Positions 24,110-33,473 of a DNA stretch of 34,071 nt are shown piece after piece. This stretch comes from Clostridia bacterium (GTDB lineage: Bacteria; Bacillota; Clostridia; Oscillospirales; Acutalibacteraceae). The position numbers were made by a program, and so were the translations under genes. The notes beneath the pieces are model-generated. The model saw only the letters and a program-made list of their open reading frames with translations, did not search any database and had not been told where the DNA came from. Location of the stretch: contig JAGBCU010000025.1 of NCBI GenBank assembly GCA_017937865.1, positions 1 through 34,071 on the forward strand, written 5' to 3'. Numbering within the stretch: position 1 is the stretch's first letter; every line of letters begins with the position of its first letter.

Positions 24110-25260
24110 TATTTATACCAGTTGTGGCTAAGCGGTTCTGCCTTACTGCAGGGACCTTCCGCAAAAAGCTCACATTTTCCTTTCTCTTGAAGTTCATTTA
24201 TAAATTGTATCATACGTTTATACGTGGTTGCGGTGTTCCAATTTTCATAGATTGTTTTATATGCATTTTTACCGATTTTCTCGCGAAGCTCTTTATTATC
24301 AACAAGAAGCTTTGCTTTTTCGGTAAGCATATTAACGTCACCGCTTACGTAAACAAGTGCGTTTTCACCGTCATTTACGAGGAAGTTTGTAGCACCTGCA
24401 CCGTGACTTGCAACACAAGCTATTCCCGAATTCATACATTCATTGAGAGTTACACCCCAACCCTCACCGAAATCGCTTGTAAACAAGAAAATGTTTGCAC
24501 CGTCCATCATTCTTCTTGTATCATCAATAAGGCATCTGCCCTTAAAATCTATATGCTCTTCAACGCCTAACTCTTTTGCAAGAGCTTTTAAGTTGTTTTC
24601 TTCTTCACCCGTGCCGACAACCTTCATTCTTGCGTTGTAGCCCATTTTACGAAGATTTGATATTACTCTTATCGCATCGTCGCAATGCTTTAAAGAAACA
24701 AGCCTTCCGACCCAGATAAAGTCAAGACCGTCTTCAGCCTTGTTGGAAATTACAGAATCAATATCCTTTTCAAAAATTGTAGGCTGATAGCCCCATTTAT
24801 ACATTTTATTTTTAAATGCACCGATTCTGCTGAAATCAAGAGCAGCAAATGAGCTTGCGCAAATAAGATGGAAATTGCTGTTTTTAGAGGGGTCTATAAA
24901 CCTCTTTTTCAAACGCCACAACGTAATGGGGTTAAGATAACGTAAAATATTATTCTTAAAAAGTCTTTCGGAATAATAAATTGTAAGCTTATTATTTTTT
25001 ATTCTGTTTTCAATATATTCGGTAGGTGCAGAGCCGAAAATAAGCACGTCTGCCTCATCGCAAAGCTTTTTGGCTTTCTCTTTATCTTCATTTGCGTTTA
25101 TTATAAAATCTCTTTTTGCTTCTGCTCCGATTCCCTTTCTGTCTTCATCAAGTTCATCAGTTGCAATAAAAACAAAATCTTCACCATAAACTTTACTTAA
25201 TTCATCACACAAAGGTCCTGAAATATGACCGTATGCATTTGCAAGATACACTAACTTCAA
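24109..25260 (-). CDS. Glycosyltransferase family 4
   Basis: About 383 aa. The TTG at 25260 (MKLVYLANAYGHISG) is preferred over GTG at 25269, because AAAGGTG lies 5 nt before the TTG and would overlap the GTG. DFIWVGRLVSLKHCDDAI and ARMKVVGTGEEENNLKALA are GT4 signatures. DDTRRMMDGANIFLFTSDFG with EGWGVTLNECMNSG is the E-x7-E type donor site. Specificity is not predictable. It is followed by the GT2 gene with overlapping stop/start. Confidence 0.92.
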   Translation of the reverse strand: MKLVYLANAYGHISGPLCDELSKVYGEDFVFIATDELDEDRKGIGAEAKRDFIINANEDKEKAKKLCDEADVLIFGSAPTEYIENRIKNNKLTIYYSERLFKNNILRYLNPITLWRLKKRFIDPSKNSNFHLICASSFAALDFSRIGAFKNKMYKWGYQPTIFEKDIDSVISNKAEDGLDFIWVGRLVSLKHCDDAIRVISNLRKMGYNARMKVVGTGEEENNLKALAKELGVEEHIDFKGRCLIDDTRRMMDGANIFLFTSDFGEGWGVTLNECMNSGIACVASHGAGATNFLVNDGENALVYVSGDVNMLTEKAKLLVDNKELREKIGKNAYKTIYENWNTATTYKRMIQFINELQEKGKCELFAEGPCSKAEPLSHNWYK

Positions 25261-25281
25261 CTTAATCACCTTTCGAACAAA

Positions 25282-26094
25282 TTAGTTTTCCAACACTCTT
25301 TTCACGTAATCTTTTACAAGCCTGTGATTTTCGTTAAACTGCTCCTCCGACCAGCATTCACATTCCTTTTCTCTTGCTCTGATTTTTTCTAACTCTTCCT
25401 TAAGGTCAAAATCAAAGCTTGCCTTTTCACCGCTGTCACGAGTGCCCTTGAACACTCTTGAAAGAATAACGGTTTGCGAGCCTAGTCTGTAGTGCTCACC
25501 AATAATTGTTTCTGCAGGTAATTCACCCTGACCTATTCTTGCAACACCGCCGAAGCCGAATTTAATACCTTTTTCGTTGCATTTTGAAGCAATATAGTCA
25601 AGCACACCGAATGCCACAACCTCAAACATAAAGCTAAGACCCAAGCCGATATGTAAATCGTTAAGGCCTACAAAAATTTCGTCTATACCCTTAACCTCTA
25701 AAATATCGTCAAGGCGGGCAAGCGCTTGAGTAGTTTCTACCATAATTATCGTTTTTGCTCTGCCGTTTACAAGCTCAACGAACTTTTCAACATCGTGAGA
25801 ATCGATAACCATGGGAAGCATAATATAATCGGGGTTTTTACTTAAAACCTCATTTATTTCACGCTTTGAATTGAAGTATATAGGGTTTACCCTTACTACC
25901 AATTCACCGTTTTTTACAACAGCCTTAACGTCCTGAATTCCGTCAATGTCATATTCTGAAATAACGGTGTTTCTACCGTGCTGTCGTTCACGCTTATTTA
26001 TATATTCAAGGTCATAAAATATTCTGTCTACTCCCGCCTCGTCTGCCGCTTTCGCAATAACGGGGTCGTGAGTGAGCATCATAAGCTTTAACAA
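25282..26094 (-). CDS. HpcH/HpaI-type aldolase (citrate lyase beta/PEP mutase-like TIM barrel)
   Basis: A class II pyruvate-type aldolase fold protein. The start is placed at TTG 26094, where GGAGG lies 8-9 nt upstream and the stop of the previous gene is one base away; a further in-frame TTG at 26118 overlaps the GT4 gene. The barrel shows FYDLEYINKRERQHGRNT, VVRVNPIYFNSKREINEV, YIMLPMVIDSHDVEKFVELV, TIIMVETTQALARLDDILEV (metal-ligand Glu) and EIFVGLNDLHIGLG (second acidic ligand), in the order seen in HpcH/HpaI. About 270 aa. Its position between two glycosyltransferases suggests it makes or breaks a carboxylated or keto-acid sugar or substituent; that is inference. Confidence 0.85.
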   Translation of the reverse strand: MLKLMMLTHDPVIAKAADEAGVDRIFYDLEYINKRERQHGRNTVISEYDIDGIQDVKAVVKNGELVVRVNPIYFNSKREINEVLSKNPDYIMLPMVIDSHDVEKFVELVNGRAKTIIMVETTQALARLDDILEVKGIDEIFVGLNDLHIGLGLSFMFEVVAFGVLDYIASKCNEKGIKFGFGGVARIGQGELPAETIIGEHYRLGSQTVILSRVFKGTRDSGEKASFDFDLKEELEKIRAREKECECWSEEQFNENHRLVKDYVKRVLEN

Positions 26095-26095
26095 A

Positions 26096-27367
26096 TCAGT
26101 TTTCCTCCATAATTTCAAGATAAATATTTATCATATCTGAAATATTTTTCTCTCTGTCGTGCCATTTTGCCGCAGTTTTCTTCGCATTCTCCGAAAAGCT
26201 TACGGAAAGCTCTTTACTGTCAAGAAGCTCGATAATTCTCTGCGCTAACGTTTCGTATTCACCGTAATCATAATGGAAGCCGTTTATACCGCTTGTGATA
26301 AGGTCCATCATACCGCCTCTGTAAGCGGCAACCGAAGGTACTCCTAAATCCATAGATTCTCTGAGAGTTGCCGAAGCATTTTCCATAGCTGAGGGAATAA
26401 CGCAAACTCTGCAGGAATTCATCGTTTCAATAACCTCGCCTGTGTTGAGTCTGTTATAGAATTTAAGATTATCCTTCAAGCCGAGCTCGTCTATAAGAGA
26501 AGCGATATATTTTGTATAACCGCTCGTCACCTTGAGATTACCGTTATCATCGGCGGGAGCTATGAAAACTGCTTTAACGTCGGGGTATTTTTCTTTAACA
26601 ATGGCAAGTGCCTTTAAGATAATATGACCGCCCTTTAAGGGACTGCCGCAAGAGGTTGAGCCGTATATTTTAATACCATCCGTTTTTTCAACGTCCCATT
26701 TATCGCAACCGTAAAAAGCGGCTCTTAAATTATAAAAGGCTCTGAAATATTTGCATTTCGGGTTGATACCGTAAATATATGCTTTATCCCAATCAGTTCT
26801 ACCCGTTGCATATTTTACTCTTTCAATAATTTCTCTTTCGTATTTTATATTCTTTTTCATAAGAATTTTTTGCTCTATCATACCGTTAAAGCGCAAATTC
26901 TCTCGCATTGTTCTGTTTGTAAGCTTTGTTTTAAAGCTTAATTCACCGTCAGATTTCTCTGCAATTTTACCAATAGCACCCTGAATTGTAAGAAGATACT
27001 TTTTATCGGGGTAATTTCTCATATATGAAATTGAGTGGCTGTATTCCGTACCGTGAATATGAACAATATCGGGGCAAAAGCTTTCCTCAATCTGTTTCCA
27101 ATAAACCTCTAAATTCTTATTATAGAAAAGCATTGTTTTACCGTTACCGGGAAGAAGAAAATATGTAATATTTCCTACCTTTTCAGTTTTAAACTCGTTA
27201 CCGTAAACACAAGCAACGGCTAAATCTATGCCCTCATATTGAGAAATTTTGTCAGATAAATCCTCCATCCATGTACCGCTTGCGCTTGTAGTAACTCCCA
27301 AATGCTTTGCAAGCTCAGGAAGGACCATATTAACTATCCATAAAATTTTTATTTTTTTATCTTTCAT
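26096..27367 (-). CDS. Glycosyltransferase family 4
   Basis: 423 aa. The N-terminus ILWIVNMVLPELAKHLGV with SGTWMEDLSDKISQYEGID is typical of a GT4 subgroup from clostridial EPS clusters. DIVHIHGTEYSHSISYMRNY is followed by a long central region, then KIYGSTSCGSPLKGGHIILK and a C-terminal donor site SCRVCVIPSAMENASATLRE with SMDLGVPSVAAYRGGM. Start ATG is preceded by GGGAGGATTAT. Confidence 0.9.
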   Translation of the reverse strand: MKDKKIKILWIVNMVLPELAKHLGVTTSASGTWMEDLSDKISQYEGIDLAVACVYGNEFKTEKVGNITYFLLPGNGKTMLFYNKNLEVYWKQIEESFCPDIVHIHGTEYSHSISYMRNYPDKKYLLTIQGAIGKIAEKSDGELSFKTKLTNRTMRENLRFNGMIEQKILMKKNIKYEREIIERVKYATGRTDWDKAYIYGINPKCKYFRAFYNLRAAFYGCDKWDVEKTDGIKIYGSTSCGSPLKGGHIILKALAIVKEKYPDVKAVFIAPADDNGNLKVTSGYTKYIASLIDELGLKDNLKFYNRLNTGEVIETMNSCRVCVIPSAMENASATLRESMDLGVPSVAAYRGGMMDLITSGINGFHYDYGEYETLAQRIIELLDSKELSVSFSENAKKTAAKWHDREKNISDMINIYLEIMEEN

Positions 27368-27394
27368 ATAATCCTCCCAAAAATTAACGGATTT

Positions 27395-28456
27395 TTACCA
27401 GAAGAACTCAAAAGGTGCAATACCCATACCGGGCAAACGGTAGAAGAAATAAAGAGTTGCAAAGCCTGTTACGCATACGTTAACAATTGCTCTTGTTTCT
27501 TTATTTTTAATTGACATTATAAGCTGTTCTACGAGAAGAATCGTAAAGAAAGTATAGAACATTGTAGGTCTTTCTGCTGTTCTGCTGAAAAGACGGAGCA
27601 TCCAGAGACCCATGTGAATAACGTTTAACTGAATTAAATATTTATTGTTTTCGTTGTAGGCGATAAGCGTTTTCAGACGAAGGAAGGAAAGCACGGTAAT
27701 AATAAACATAAGACCTATCATTACGTAACCGTTTCCTGCCTGTTCAATACCATACTCAATCTCAAAAGCGTCACCCGCAAACATAAACAGTTCTTCATTG
27801 TAAATTGCCGCAATAATGAACACAATGATATATAACGGAATTTTTGTTTTCGTTGTCTTTAAATGGGCTATGAAATACGCCGGTATAAAGAACATAGCCG
27901 CCGTATGAAAGCTCATGGCAAGCGCAACAAGAAGTAAGAACCATACGAGTTTCTTTTCTTTTATTTTCTCATACGCTAAAAGACATATGGTCATTGCAAA
28001 CGCCTGACGGATACCCGTCATATAGAAAGCGTAAAGGTTTAATGCTAAAAACATTAAAACAAACCATTCGGGCTTGCAGGAGTTTCTTTCAAGGAAGTAA
28101 ACGAATACTATTAAGGTAAACGCCGCAAAAATTATAAACTGCCACTGAGGATTGTCGAAAATTTTTGTAAGCACTATAAGGAACAGCCTGTAACCGCCTT
28201 CAACTCGACCGTAGTGCTTTTCAAAAACATCAAACTGTACCATTTCAAACATTCTCGTATACTGGTCCGTATCCGCACCAACGCTTGTTGATTTTAAAGC
28301 GAGCAATACAAAAAAAGGAAGCAATAGCCAGAATGCCCGTCTTCTTGTTTTCTTGTCGCTTTCGCGTTGCTTTGACGACGAAAGCGTTGTGCTTTTACCC
28401 GGTAGGAATATACAGCATAACACCACCGGCACAAGCAAAATTGCGTACATTAACAT
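27395..28456 (-). CDS. wzy: EpsG-family O-antigen/EPS polymerase
   Basis: 353 aa, polytopic, with about 9-10 hydrophobic helices. The family pattern is seen in STSVGADTDQYTRMFEMVQ, YGRVEGGYRLFLIVLTKIF and FYMTGIRQAFAMTICLLAY, which match the EpsG arrangement of conserved D-x-x-Y, GY and R residues. Joins repeat units at the outer membrane face. It begins four bases after the stop of the upstream gene, with GGAG upstream. It is the only polymerase candidate in the cluster. Confidence 0.88.
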   Translation of the reverse strand: MLMYAILLVPVVLCCIFLPGKSTTLSSSKQRESDKKTRRRAFWLLLPFFVLLALKSTSVGADTDQYTRMFEMVQFDVFEKHYGRVEGGYRLFLIVLTKIFDNPQWQFIIFAAFTLIVFVYFLERNSCKPEWFVLMFLALNLYAFYMTGIRQAFAMTICLLAYEKIKEKKLVWFLLLVALAMSFHTAAMFFIPAYFIAHLKTTKTKIPLYIIVFIIAAIYNEELFMFAGDAFEIEYGIEQAGNGYVMIGLMFIITVLSFLRLKTLIAYNENNKYLIQLNVIHMGLWMLRLFSRTAERPTMFYTFFTILLVEQLIMSIKNKETRAIVNVCVTGFATLYFFYRLPGMGIAPFEFFW

Positions 28457-28460
28457 AACA

Positions 28461-29750
28461 TCATTTCTCCAAAATCCCGTTTAAAACGGTGAAAAATTTC
28501 TCTTTCACAACCTCCGCTGAATAGCTTCTCTTTCCTGTTTCATAAGCCTTTGCGGAATATTTTTTTAAGGTTTCCATATTTACAAGCTGACTGATTTTCT
28601 CTTGAATTTCGTCAGCATCTGTTACCACTACCGCCGAATCCTCTTCTATAAAGAGCTCAACGGGTGCTAAATCCTTATTGCCTACGGCAAAAATACATTT
28701 ACCTGCGGCATAATAATCGGTAATCTTCGTTGAAAATGAAAGGCGGGCGATTTTGTTGTCCTCTTTTAAAGACTCCACAAAAAGAAGAATATCCGCCTCT
28801 TTTTGCTTTTCTATAACCTCTCTTTGAGGAATTGCATCATAGAGATTTGAAAACTCCGTATTAAGACCGTTTTTATATTTCTCCTGAAGCGCAGTATTCG
28901 TATAAATATCAAGTATGATTTTTGTGCCGTTTTTATTGAGCTCCTTTAAAGCATCTGCAATAAGAAGCATTGTTTCTTCTCGTCCTATTGCAAGATTGCC
29001 TGTGTAAAGCATTTTTAAGGGAAGCTCCCCTGAAGGCTCTTTATATTCAGAAAATTCTGTAATTGCTTTCGTTAAGACAGTACAATTTATATTGAAAAAC
29101 TCATCCGCTTCTCTTTTTGTTTTTGGTGTAATTGCGAAAAACTCATCCGTAACCCCTGCAAGCTTTTTAAGATTTTTTCTTTGGAAAAACCTTAATGCTT
29201 TATAGCCTATACTCTTTTCTTGCTTATAAGTAAAGGTATCATCCCAAAAGCAACCTACACCTCTTGCACCGCATTTTTTTATTATATAGCGGATTACGTT
29301 GTTAAGGTGTATGTATCTGCCCATTTCGTAAATTACGATATCGGGTGAATCCTCTTCTAAAAATGAGTCAAGCTCCTTGGTTTTCCATTTACCCATAAAC
29401 CAGATAAGCTCTCTTATAAAAAGCTTTAAATAATAAAACCTTGCCTTTTTTGAGTAAAGCTCCTTTTGCTCGTCCTGTAATTGAGAATTATCTTCAGTTC
29501 CCTTAACAACCCTTTCACCCGTTTTAATTGAGGGCTTGAAAATGCTTTTCATAACCTTGCCTTCAGAAATTCTGAAATAATTATCGCAAACGGGGGAATC
29601 GGGGGTTTCTTCTCTTATGAAAAGGCTTGAAATATTTTCTTTCGGTAAGCCCTCAAGCAAAAGAGGAAAAGTATTGTCGCCAACCTTACTGTTCCAGGAA
29701 TTTGCGGTACAAACTAAAATTTTCGCTTTACTTAAATCTTCCCTTTTCAT
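28461..29750 (-). CDS. Glycosyltransferase (GT-B type, GT1/GT4-like)
   Basis: 429 aa. The N-terminus ILVCTANSWNSKVGDNTFPL and DIVIYEMGRYIHLNNVI give a Rossmann-like half. The C-terminal half has LKMLYTGNLAIGREETMLLI, NLYDAIPQREVIEKQKEADI and STKITDYYAAGKCIFAVGN, the place of the donor-binding site. Motifs are weaker than in the neighbouring GT4 genes, so the family assignment is less certain. Confidence 0.78.
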   Translation of the reverse strand: MKREDLSKAKILVCTANSWNSKVGDNTFPLLLEGLPKENISSLFIREETPDSPVCDNYFRISEGKVMKSIFKPSIKTGERVVKGTEDNSQLQDEQKELYSKKARFYYLKLFIRELIWFMGKWKTKELDSFLEEDSPDIVIYEMGRYIHLNNVIRYIIKKCGARGVGCFWDDTFTYKQEKSIGYKALRFFQRKNLKKLAGVTDEFFAITPKTKREADEFFNINCTVLTKAITEFSEYKEPSGELPLKMLYTGNLAIGREETMLLIADALKELNKNGTKIILDIYTNTALQEKYKNGLNTEFSNLYDAIPQREVIEKQKEADILLFVESLKEDNKIARLSFSTKITDYYAAGKCIFAVGNKDLAPVELFIEEDSAVVVTDADEIQEKISQLVNMETLKKYSAKAYETGKRSYSAEVVKEKFFTVLNGILEK

Positions 29751-29783
29751 AACATCCCCCTTTCAGATAATTTTTACTTCCTC

Positions 29784-30923
29784 TTACAGATGTGCTTTAA
29801 GAATTCCTTCGATTTTTTCTACAACTGCATCTGAACTGTATTTTTCTGTTGTTATATTTCCGTTTTCAATAAACTTTTTGCATAATTCCCTGTTATTAAT
29901 AAGCTCTTTAATCTTCTTTGTGTAAAGCTCTTCGTCGTTAAGCGGTACAAGGAAGCCGTTAACATTATCCTCTATTATTGTTCTGTGGCCTCTGTTATCG
30001 GTAGCAACAACGGGAAGACCGCTTTTCATTGCTTCAATAAGATTAAGCCCCAAGCCCTCTCTTATGCTTGTTGGTGTACAAATATCTGCCATAGCATAAA
30101 GATTTGCAACGTCACTTCGCCAACCGAGGTAACGTACGTTGTTCTGAACACCGATTTCCTCGGCATATTTCATAAACTTGCCATCTGAATGGTCAACACC
30201 TGCAAGAACGAGGTAGACGTTCTTATTTTCTGCGAGAATGCTTTTCAACGACCTCATAAGCATAGTCTGATTCTTATTTGGAAGAAGCTCTGCAAGGTAA
30301 ATAAGCACCGTTGCATCCTGAGGGATGCCAAGCTCGTCTCTGTACTGCTTTCTTATTTCCTCTTTATTTTCAACCTCAAAACGTTCTAAATTAACGCCTA
30401 TTCCGTTAAGAAGATAGGTATTCTTTTTATGATGGAATTTATTTTTAGTTAACTCGTAATCCTCTTTATTTATAAGCATCATACTGTCTGTAACTGCAGA
30501 AAGTATTTTTTCAATTGGGTAAAACGTAAGCCAGTAAATTAACGGGCCACCTTTAAAGAAATAATGACCGTGAGCCATATACACGACCTGTGTGCCTTTC
30601 TTGCGGGCTTTCATGCTTGCAAGCCTTGCTGCAAGAGCACCAACGGGTGTATGGCAGTAAACGATATCATATTCGCCCTCGTCAACAATTTTTTTAAGCT
30701 GTTTTATGCCTTTAAAAAGTGCAAGATTAAAGGGCGACCTTTTATATAACATTCTGTGTTGCTTGTGGCAGTAGGGAATTTCCTCATCACCCGAGCAAGC
30801 CACCTCAACGTGCCAGCCTGATTCGTAAAGCCTCTTTAAGGTAGGCACGTGAAATTTTAACACGTGCTCCTTGGCTACGTTTGCAACTAATAAAATTTTA
30901 GGGGCTTTGGATTTTGCTTCCAT
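29784..30923 (-). CDS. Glycosyltransferase family 4, CapM/EpsD-like
   Basis: 379 aa. ILLVANVAKEHVLKFHVPTL, YDIVYCHTPVGALAARLAS and YMAHGHYFFKGGPLIYWL are diagnostic of the second transferase in many capsule clusters. YLAELLPNKNQTMLMRSL, DICTPTSIREGLGLNLIEAM and GLPVVATDNRGHRTIIEDN form the C-terminal donor site. Being just after the priming transferase, it likely adds the second sugar. It follows the priming gene by 32 bp. Confidence 0.93.
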   Translation of the reverse strand: MEAKSKAPKILLVANVAKEHVLKFHVPTLKRLYESGWHVEVACSGDEEIPYCHKQHRMLYKRSPFNLALFKGIKQLKKIVDEGEYDIVYCHTPVGALAARLASMKARKKGTQVVYMAHGHYFFKGGPLIYWLTFYPIEKILSAVTDSMMLINKEDYELTKNKFHHKKNTYLLNGIGVNLERFEVENKEEIRKQYRDELGIPQDATVLIYLAELLPNKNQTMLMRSLKSILAENKNVYLVLAGVDHSDGKFMKYAEEIGVQNNVRYLGWRSDVANLYAMADICTPTSIREGLGLNLIEAMKSGLPVVATDNRGHRTIIEDNVNGFLVPLNDEELYTKKIKELINNRELCKKFIENGNITTEKYSSDAVVEKIEGILKAHL

Positions 30924-30955
30924 CTTTGTAACCTCTTGCTTTTTAATCTACCGTT

Positions 30956-31597
30956 TTAATCGACTTTTGCTGACTCATTCTCGGCATTATCCTTTTGCTT
31001 TGCTAATTCACCTGTACCGCCTTCAACAACACCGTCACTTTTAAGAACTGAAAGTATTGTTCCGAAAAAGCATTTACAATCAAAGGCAAAGCTCATTTTT
31101 TCAACGTATTCACCGTCAAAGGCAGCTTTAACATCTATTTCAAGCTCATCTCTGCCGTTTATCTGTGCCCAGCCCGTAAGACCGGGACGAATATCATTTG
31201 CACCGTATTTGTTTCTTTCCTCAATTAAATCAAACTGATTCCAGAGTGCAGGTCTAGGACCGATTAGGGACATTTCCCCTTTTAAGATATTGAAAATCTG
31301 GGGTAGCTCATCAAGGCTTGTTTTTCTTAAGATCTTGCCCACCTTTGTTATGTAAGCATCGGGATTCTGAAGAAGATGAGTCGGCATATCCTTAGGAGTA
31401 TCCGTTCTCATAGTACGGAATTTAAGAATTTTATATCTTTTACAGCCCTTGCAAATTCTTTCCTGCTTGAATAAAACGGGGCCTGGTGAGTCAAGCTTAA
31501 TAGCAAGAGCCAATAACGCCATAGGTATTGCAAGAAAAACTATCGCAAAAAACGATATAACAATATCTAATAATCTTTTAAAAACCTTGTTGTACAT
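30956..31597 (-). CDS. Priming phosphoglycosyl transferase (bacterial sugar transferase)
   Basis: 213 aa, the small PglC/EpsL-type form with one reentrant hydrophobic N-terminal helix (residues ~8-32). Transfers a sugar 1-phosphate from UDP-sugar to undecaprenyl phosphate, starting the repeat unit. KLDSPGPVLFKQER, KILKFRTMRTD, TSLDELPQIFNILKGEMSLI, GPRPAL and RPGLTGWAQINGRDEL are the conserved catalytic motifs. The C-terminus is hydrophilic (ENESAKVD). It is the first gene of the operon, with GGAGAGAG and a promoter ~70 bp upstream. Confidence 0.95.
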   Translation of the reverse strand: MYNKVFKRLLDIVISFFAIVFLAIPMALLALAIKLDSPGPVLFKQERICKGCKRYKILKFRTMRTDTPKDMPTHLLQNPDAYITKVGKILRKTSLDELPQIFNILKGEMSLIGPRPALWNQFDLIEERNKYGANDIRPGLTGWAQINGRDELEIDVKAAFDGEYVEKMSFAFDCKCFFGTILSVLKSDGVVEGGTGELAKQKDNAENESAKVD

Positions 31598-31673
31598 ATT
31601 AAAAACTCTCTCCGTAAAACAAATTTAAACCGCAAATCTCCAATTTAGACATAATTATAGTTATACATCTATC

Positions 31674-31702
31674 ATAATACCACAAACAATATTTCAATGC
31701 AA
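31674..31702 (-). promoter_or_regulatory. Promoter of the polysaccharide operon
   Basis: On the minus strand TTGCAT (31697-31702), 17 nt, TATTAT (31674-31679), with a TGG just before the -10 (extended -10). About 75 bp of leader precedes the ATG. No other good promoter was seen inside the 17-kb operon. Confidence 0.6.
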
Positions 31703-31735
31703 TAGAAAACAATAATTTACACAAATTTTACGCGC

Positions 31736-31776
31736 AAAAAATCCGTTGCAAAAACGAATTTGCAACGGATTTCAAA
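31736..31776 (-). terminator. Terminator of the isomerase gene
   Basis: AAATCCGTTGCA (31739-31750), a 10-nt loop and TGCAACGGATTT (31761-31772) form a 12-bp stem; the A-run at its left end is the minus-strand U-tract. It separates the phosphodiesterase/isomerase pair from the polysaccharide operon. Confidence 0.9.
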
Positions 31777-31777
31777 A

Positions 31778-32637
31778 CTATTTGTTCTTTTCAAATAAAT
31801 CAACAAGATATCTTCCCGTTTTCGCCATAAGAAGCTCACAATCGGGTAAAAGTTCTACAGGCTTTTCTTCCATAAAGCTATCCGCCTCAAAGGTCAAATC
31901 GCCTTTATAGTCAATATCTGCAAGGGCTTTCATAACCTTTTCCCAGTTGATATTGCCGTAAAAGGGAAGAGTATGCGAATCGTTAACACCGTCAACGTCA
32001 TGAACGTGAAGGCATTTAAGGCGTTTATTGCCTAATTTCTTTATAAATTCATCGGGATCTTCTCTTACTAAAGCCGCGTGACCGATATCAAGACAGGCAA
32101 CAAAGCAATCGTTGTTAAGCTCGTCAATATACCTTATAAACTCATCAGGCTTTGAGCAGGTTGAATGGTTAATATACCCTGTTCGTTGCCACATATTTTC
32201 AAGAGCAACCTTAATTTCATATTCTTCGCAATAAGGGATAAGCTTTTTATAAAAATCCATATTATACTCAAAAGCTTTTCAGGGTTACCCTCAACGTCAT
32301 ATTCAAGATGCTGACAAGGGTGAACTATAATGTTCTGAACACCTAAGTAAGAGGCTCTTTTTATCGCGGTTACGATTTCATCAAAACGCTTTTTGGTTTT
32401 TTCCTCATCCTTAAAAGAAGAGCCGAAGGGTGCGTGTGACTGATTAAAATAAACGCCCTTGCTTTCAGCTAATTTTCTGATTTCGGTATAATAATCCTTG
32501 CCGAAATCAGCCTCATAAACGAATTTATCGAACTGGGAAAAATCTATAGCATCGTAACCCGATGAAGCTAAAATATCAATAGCCTTTTCCAAACCGAAAT
32601 ATTCGTGTAAATGACCTGTTGTGGTTGAAAGTTTCAT
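31778..32637 (-). pseudogene. Sugar phosphate isomerase/epimerase (AP endonuclease 2-like TIM barrel), frameshifted
   Basis: Two reading frames of one gene: 32637-32270 encodes the N-terminal ~120 residues (LSTTTGHLHEYFGLEKAIDI, GYDAIDFSQFDKFVYEA, NIIVHPCQHLEYDVEGNPEK) and 32269-31778 the rest (EYNMDFYKKLIPYCEEYEIK, ALENMWQRTGYINHSTCSKP, ACLDIGHAALVREDPDEF, LKCLHVHDVDGVNDSHTLP, LTFEADSF). These carry the metal-binding His/Glu/Asp/His set of xylose isomerase-like TIM barrels. A single missing base in the T-run CTTTTGAG near 32270 explains the shift; together ~285 aa, the usual length. It may be a real pseudogene or an assembly error. No slippery site for programmed shifting is seen. Confidence 0.85.
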
Positions 32638-32663
32638 AAAATCACCTTAAATTATCACTATTC

Positions 32664-33437
32664 TTAAACAAGGGCTTTGCCTTCCCATTCCTTAACAGCA
32701 GGTACATCGAGAAGCTTTGCAATTGTTACTGCAACGTCTTTAATTGAAACGTCGGAAATTTCTTTTCCTTTTTCGAAGGGCTTACCGCAGAATAAAACAG
32801 GAATGGTCATATCCTCGGGTAAATCTGAGCCGTGGCTTCTGTCGTGACCGCCGTGGTCAGCAAGAAGAACGATTGTATAATCATCAGAAATGCTGTTTTT
32901 AAGCTTTTCAACACAAGAAAGAGCCTTGCTTACGCTCTTCATATATTGCTCGCTCATCCAACCGCAATCGTGACCGCCAACCTCATCGGTTTCGCCTAAA
33001 TAGAGGAATAAAAAGTCGGGCTCTTCTGCGTTTATGTATTTAATTGCTGCATCTGTAATCTTAATATCCGTATCACTTTGCTTGTGCTGATTAATGCAAA
33101 GAGCAGTATGAATATTATCGGGTCTTCCTAAATCACGAAGCTCTTCCCAGGTATAGAAAAATCCGCATTTTTTATCGTAATCGTCAAACCGGTCAAACAT
33201 ACCCTTGATAGGTCTTACCTGAGGGATATAGGTGTTAGTTGTTATACCGTGTCTTATAGGGTCAACGCTGTGAAAGAGTGACATATGACAGGGAAGCGTA
33301 ACGGAAGGCATAACTGTTTGAGCCTTTAAAGAATAGGCGCTTTCCTCAACAAGCTTTTGTGCAAATGGGTTACCGCACTCCATCATACCGTCGGGCCTCA
33401 TACCGTCTACAAGAATAAGAATTACTTTTTCAGCCAT
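32664..33437 (-). CDS. Alkaline phosphatase superfamily protein (type I phosphodiesterase/nucleotide pyrophosphatase)
   Basis: 257 aa with no signal peptide, so cytoplasmic. ILILVDGMRPDGMMECG has the first metal Asp. MPSVTLPCHMSLFHSV holds the nucleophile Thr. TDEVGGHDCGWM provides metal-binding Asp/His. LLADHGGHDRSHGSDLPED provides the second metal pair Asp-His. This is the core of phosphodiesterase/phosphopentomutase-like enzymes; the substrate is unknown. It precedes the isomerase by 26 bp, so the two form an operon that probably acts on a sugar phosphate or phosphodiester. The shorter length compared with secreted ENPP enzymes fits a small bacterial subgroup. Confidence 0.88.
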   Translation of the reverse strand: MAEKVILILVDGMRPDGMMECGNPFAQKLVEESAYSLKAQTVMPSVTLPCHMSLFHSVDPIRHGITTNTYIPQVRPIKGMFDRFDDYDKKCGFFYTWEELRDLGRPDNIHTALCINQHKQSDTDIKITDAAIKYINAEEPDFLFLYLGETDEVGGHDCGWMSEQYMKSVSKALSCVEKLKNSISDDYTIVLLADHGGHDRSHGSDLPEDMTIPVLFCGKPFEKGKEISDVSIKDVAVTIAKLLDVPAVKEWEGKALV

Positions 33438-33473
33438 AATATTTCGTCCTTTGCTTGAAATTTTTATAAATTT

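Noticed and set aside
26095..26118. TTG at 26118 as start of the aldolase
   Set aside because: It lies inside the upstream glycosyltransferase and before the GGAGG that serves the TTG at 26094.
32262..32275. Programmed ribosomal frameshift in the isomerase
   Set aside because: The junction CTTTTGAG is not a known slippery heptamer and no downstream stem or upstream Shine-Dalgarno-like stimulator was seen.
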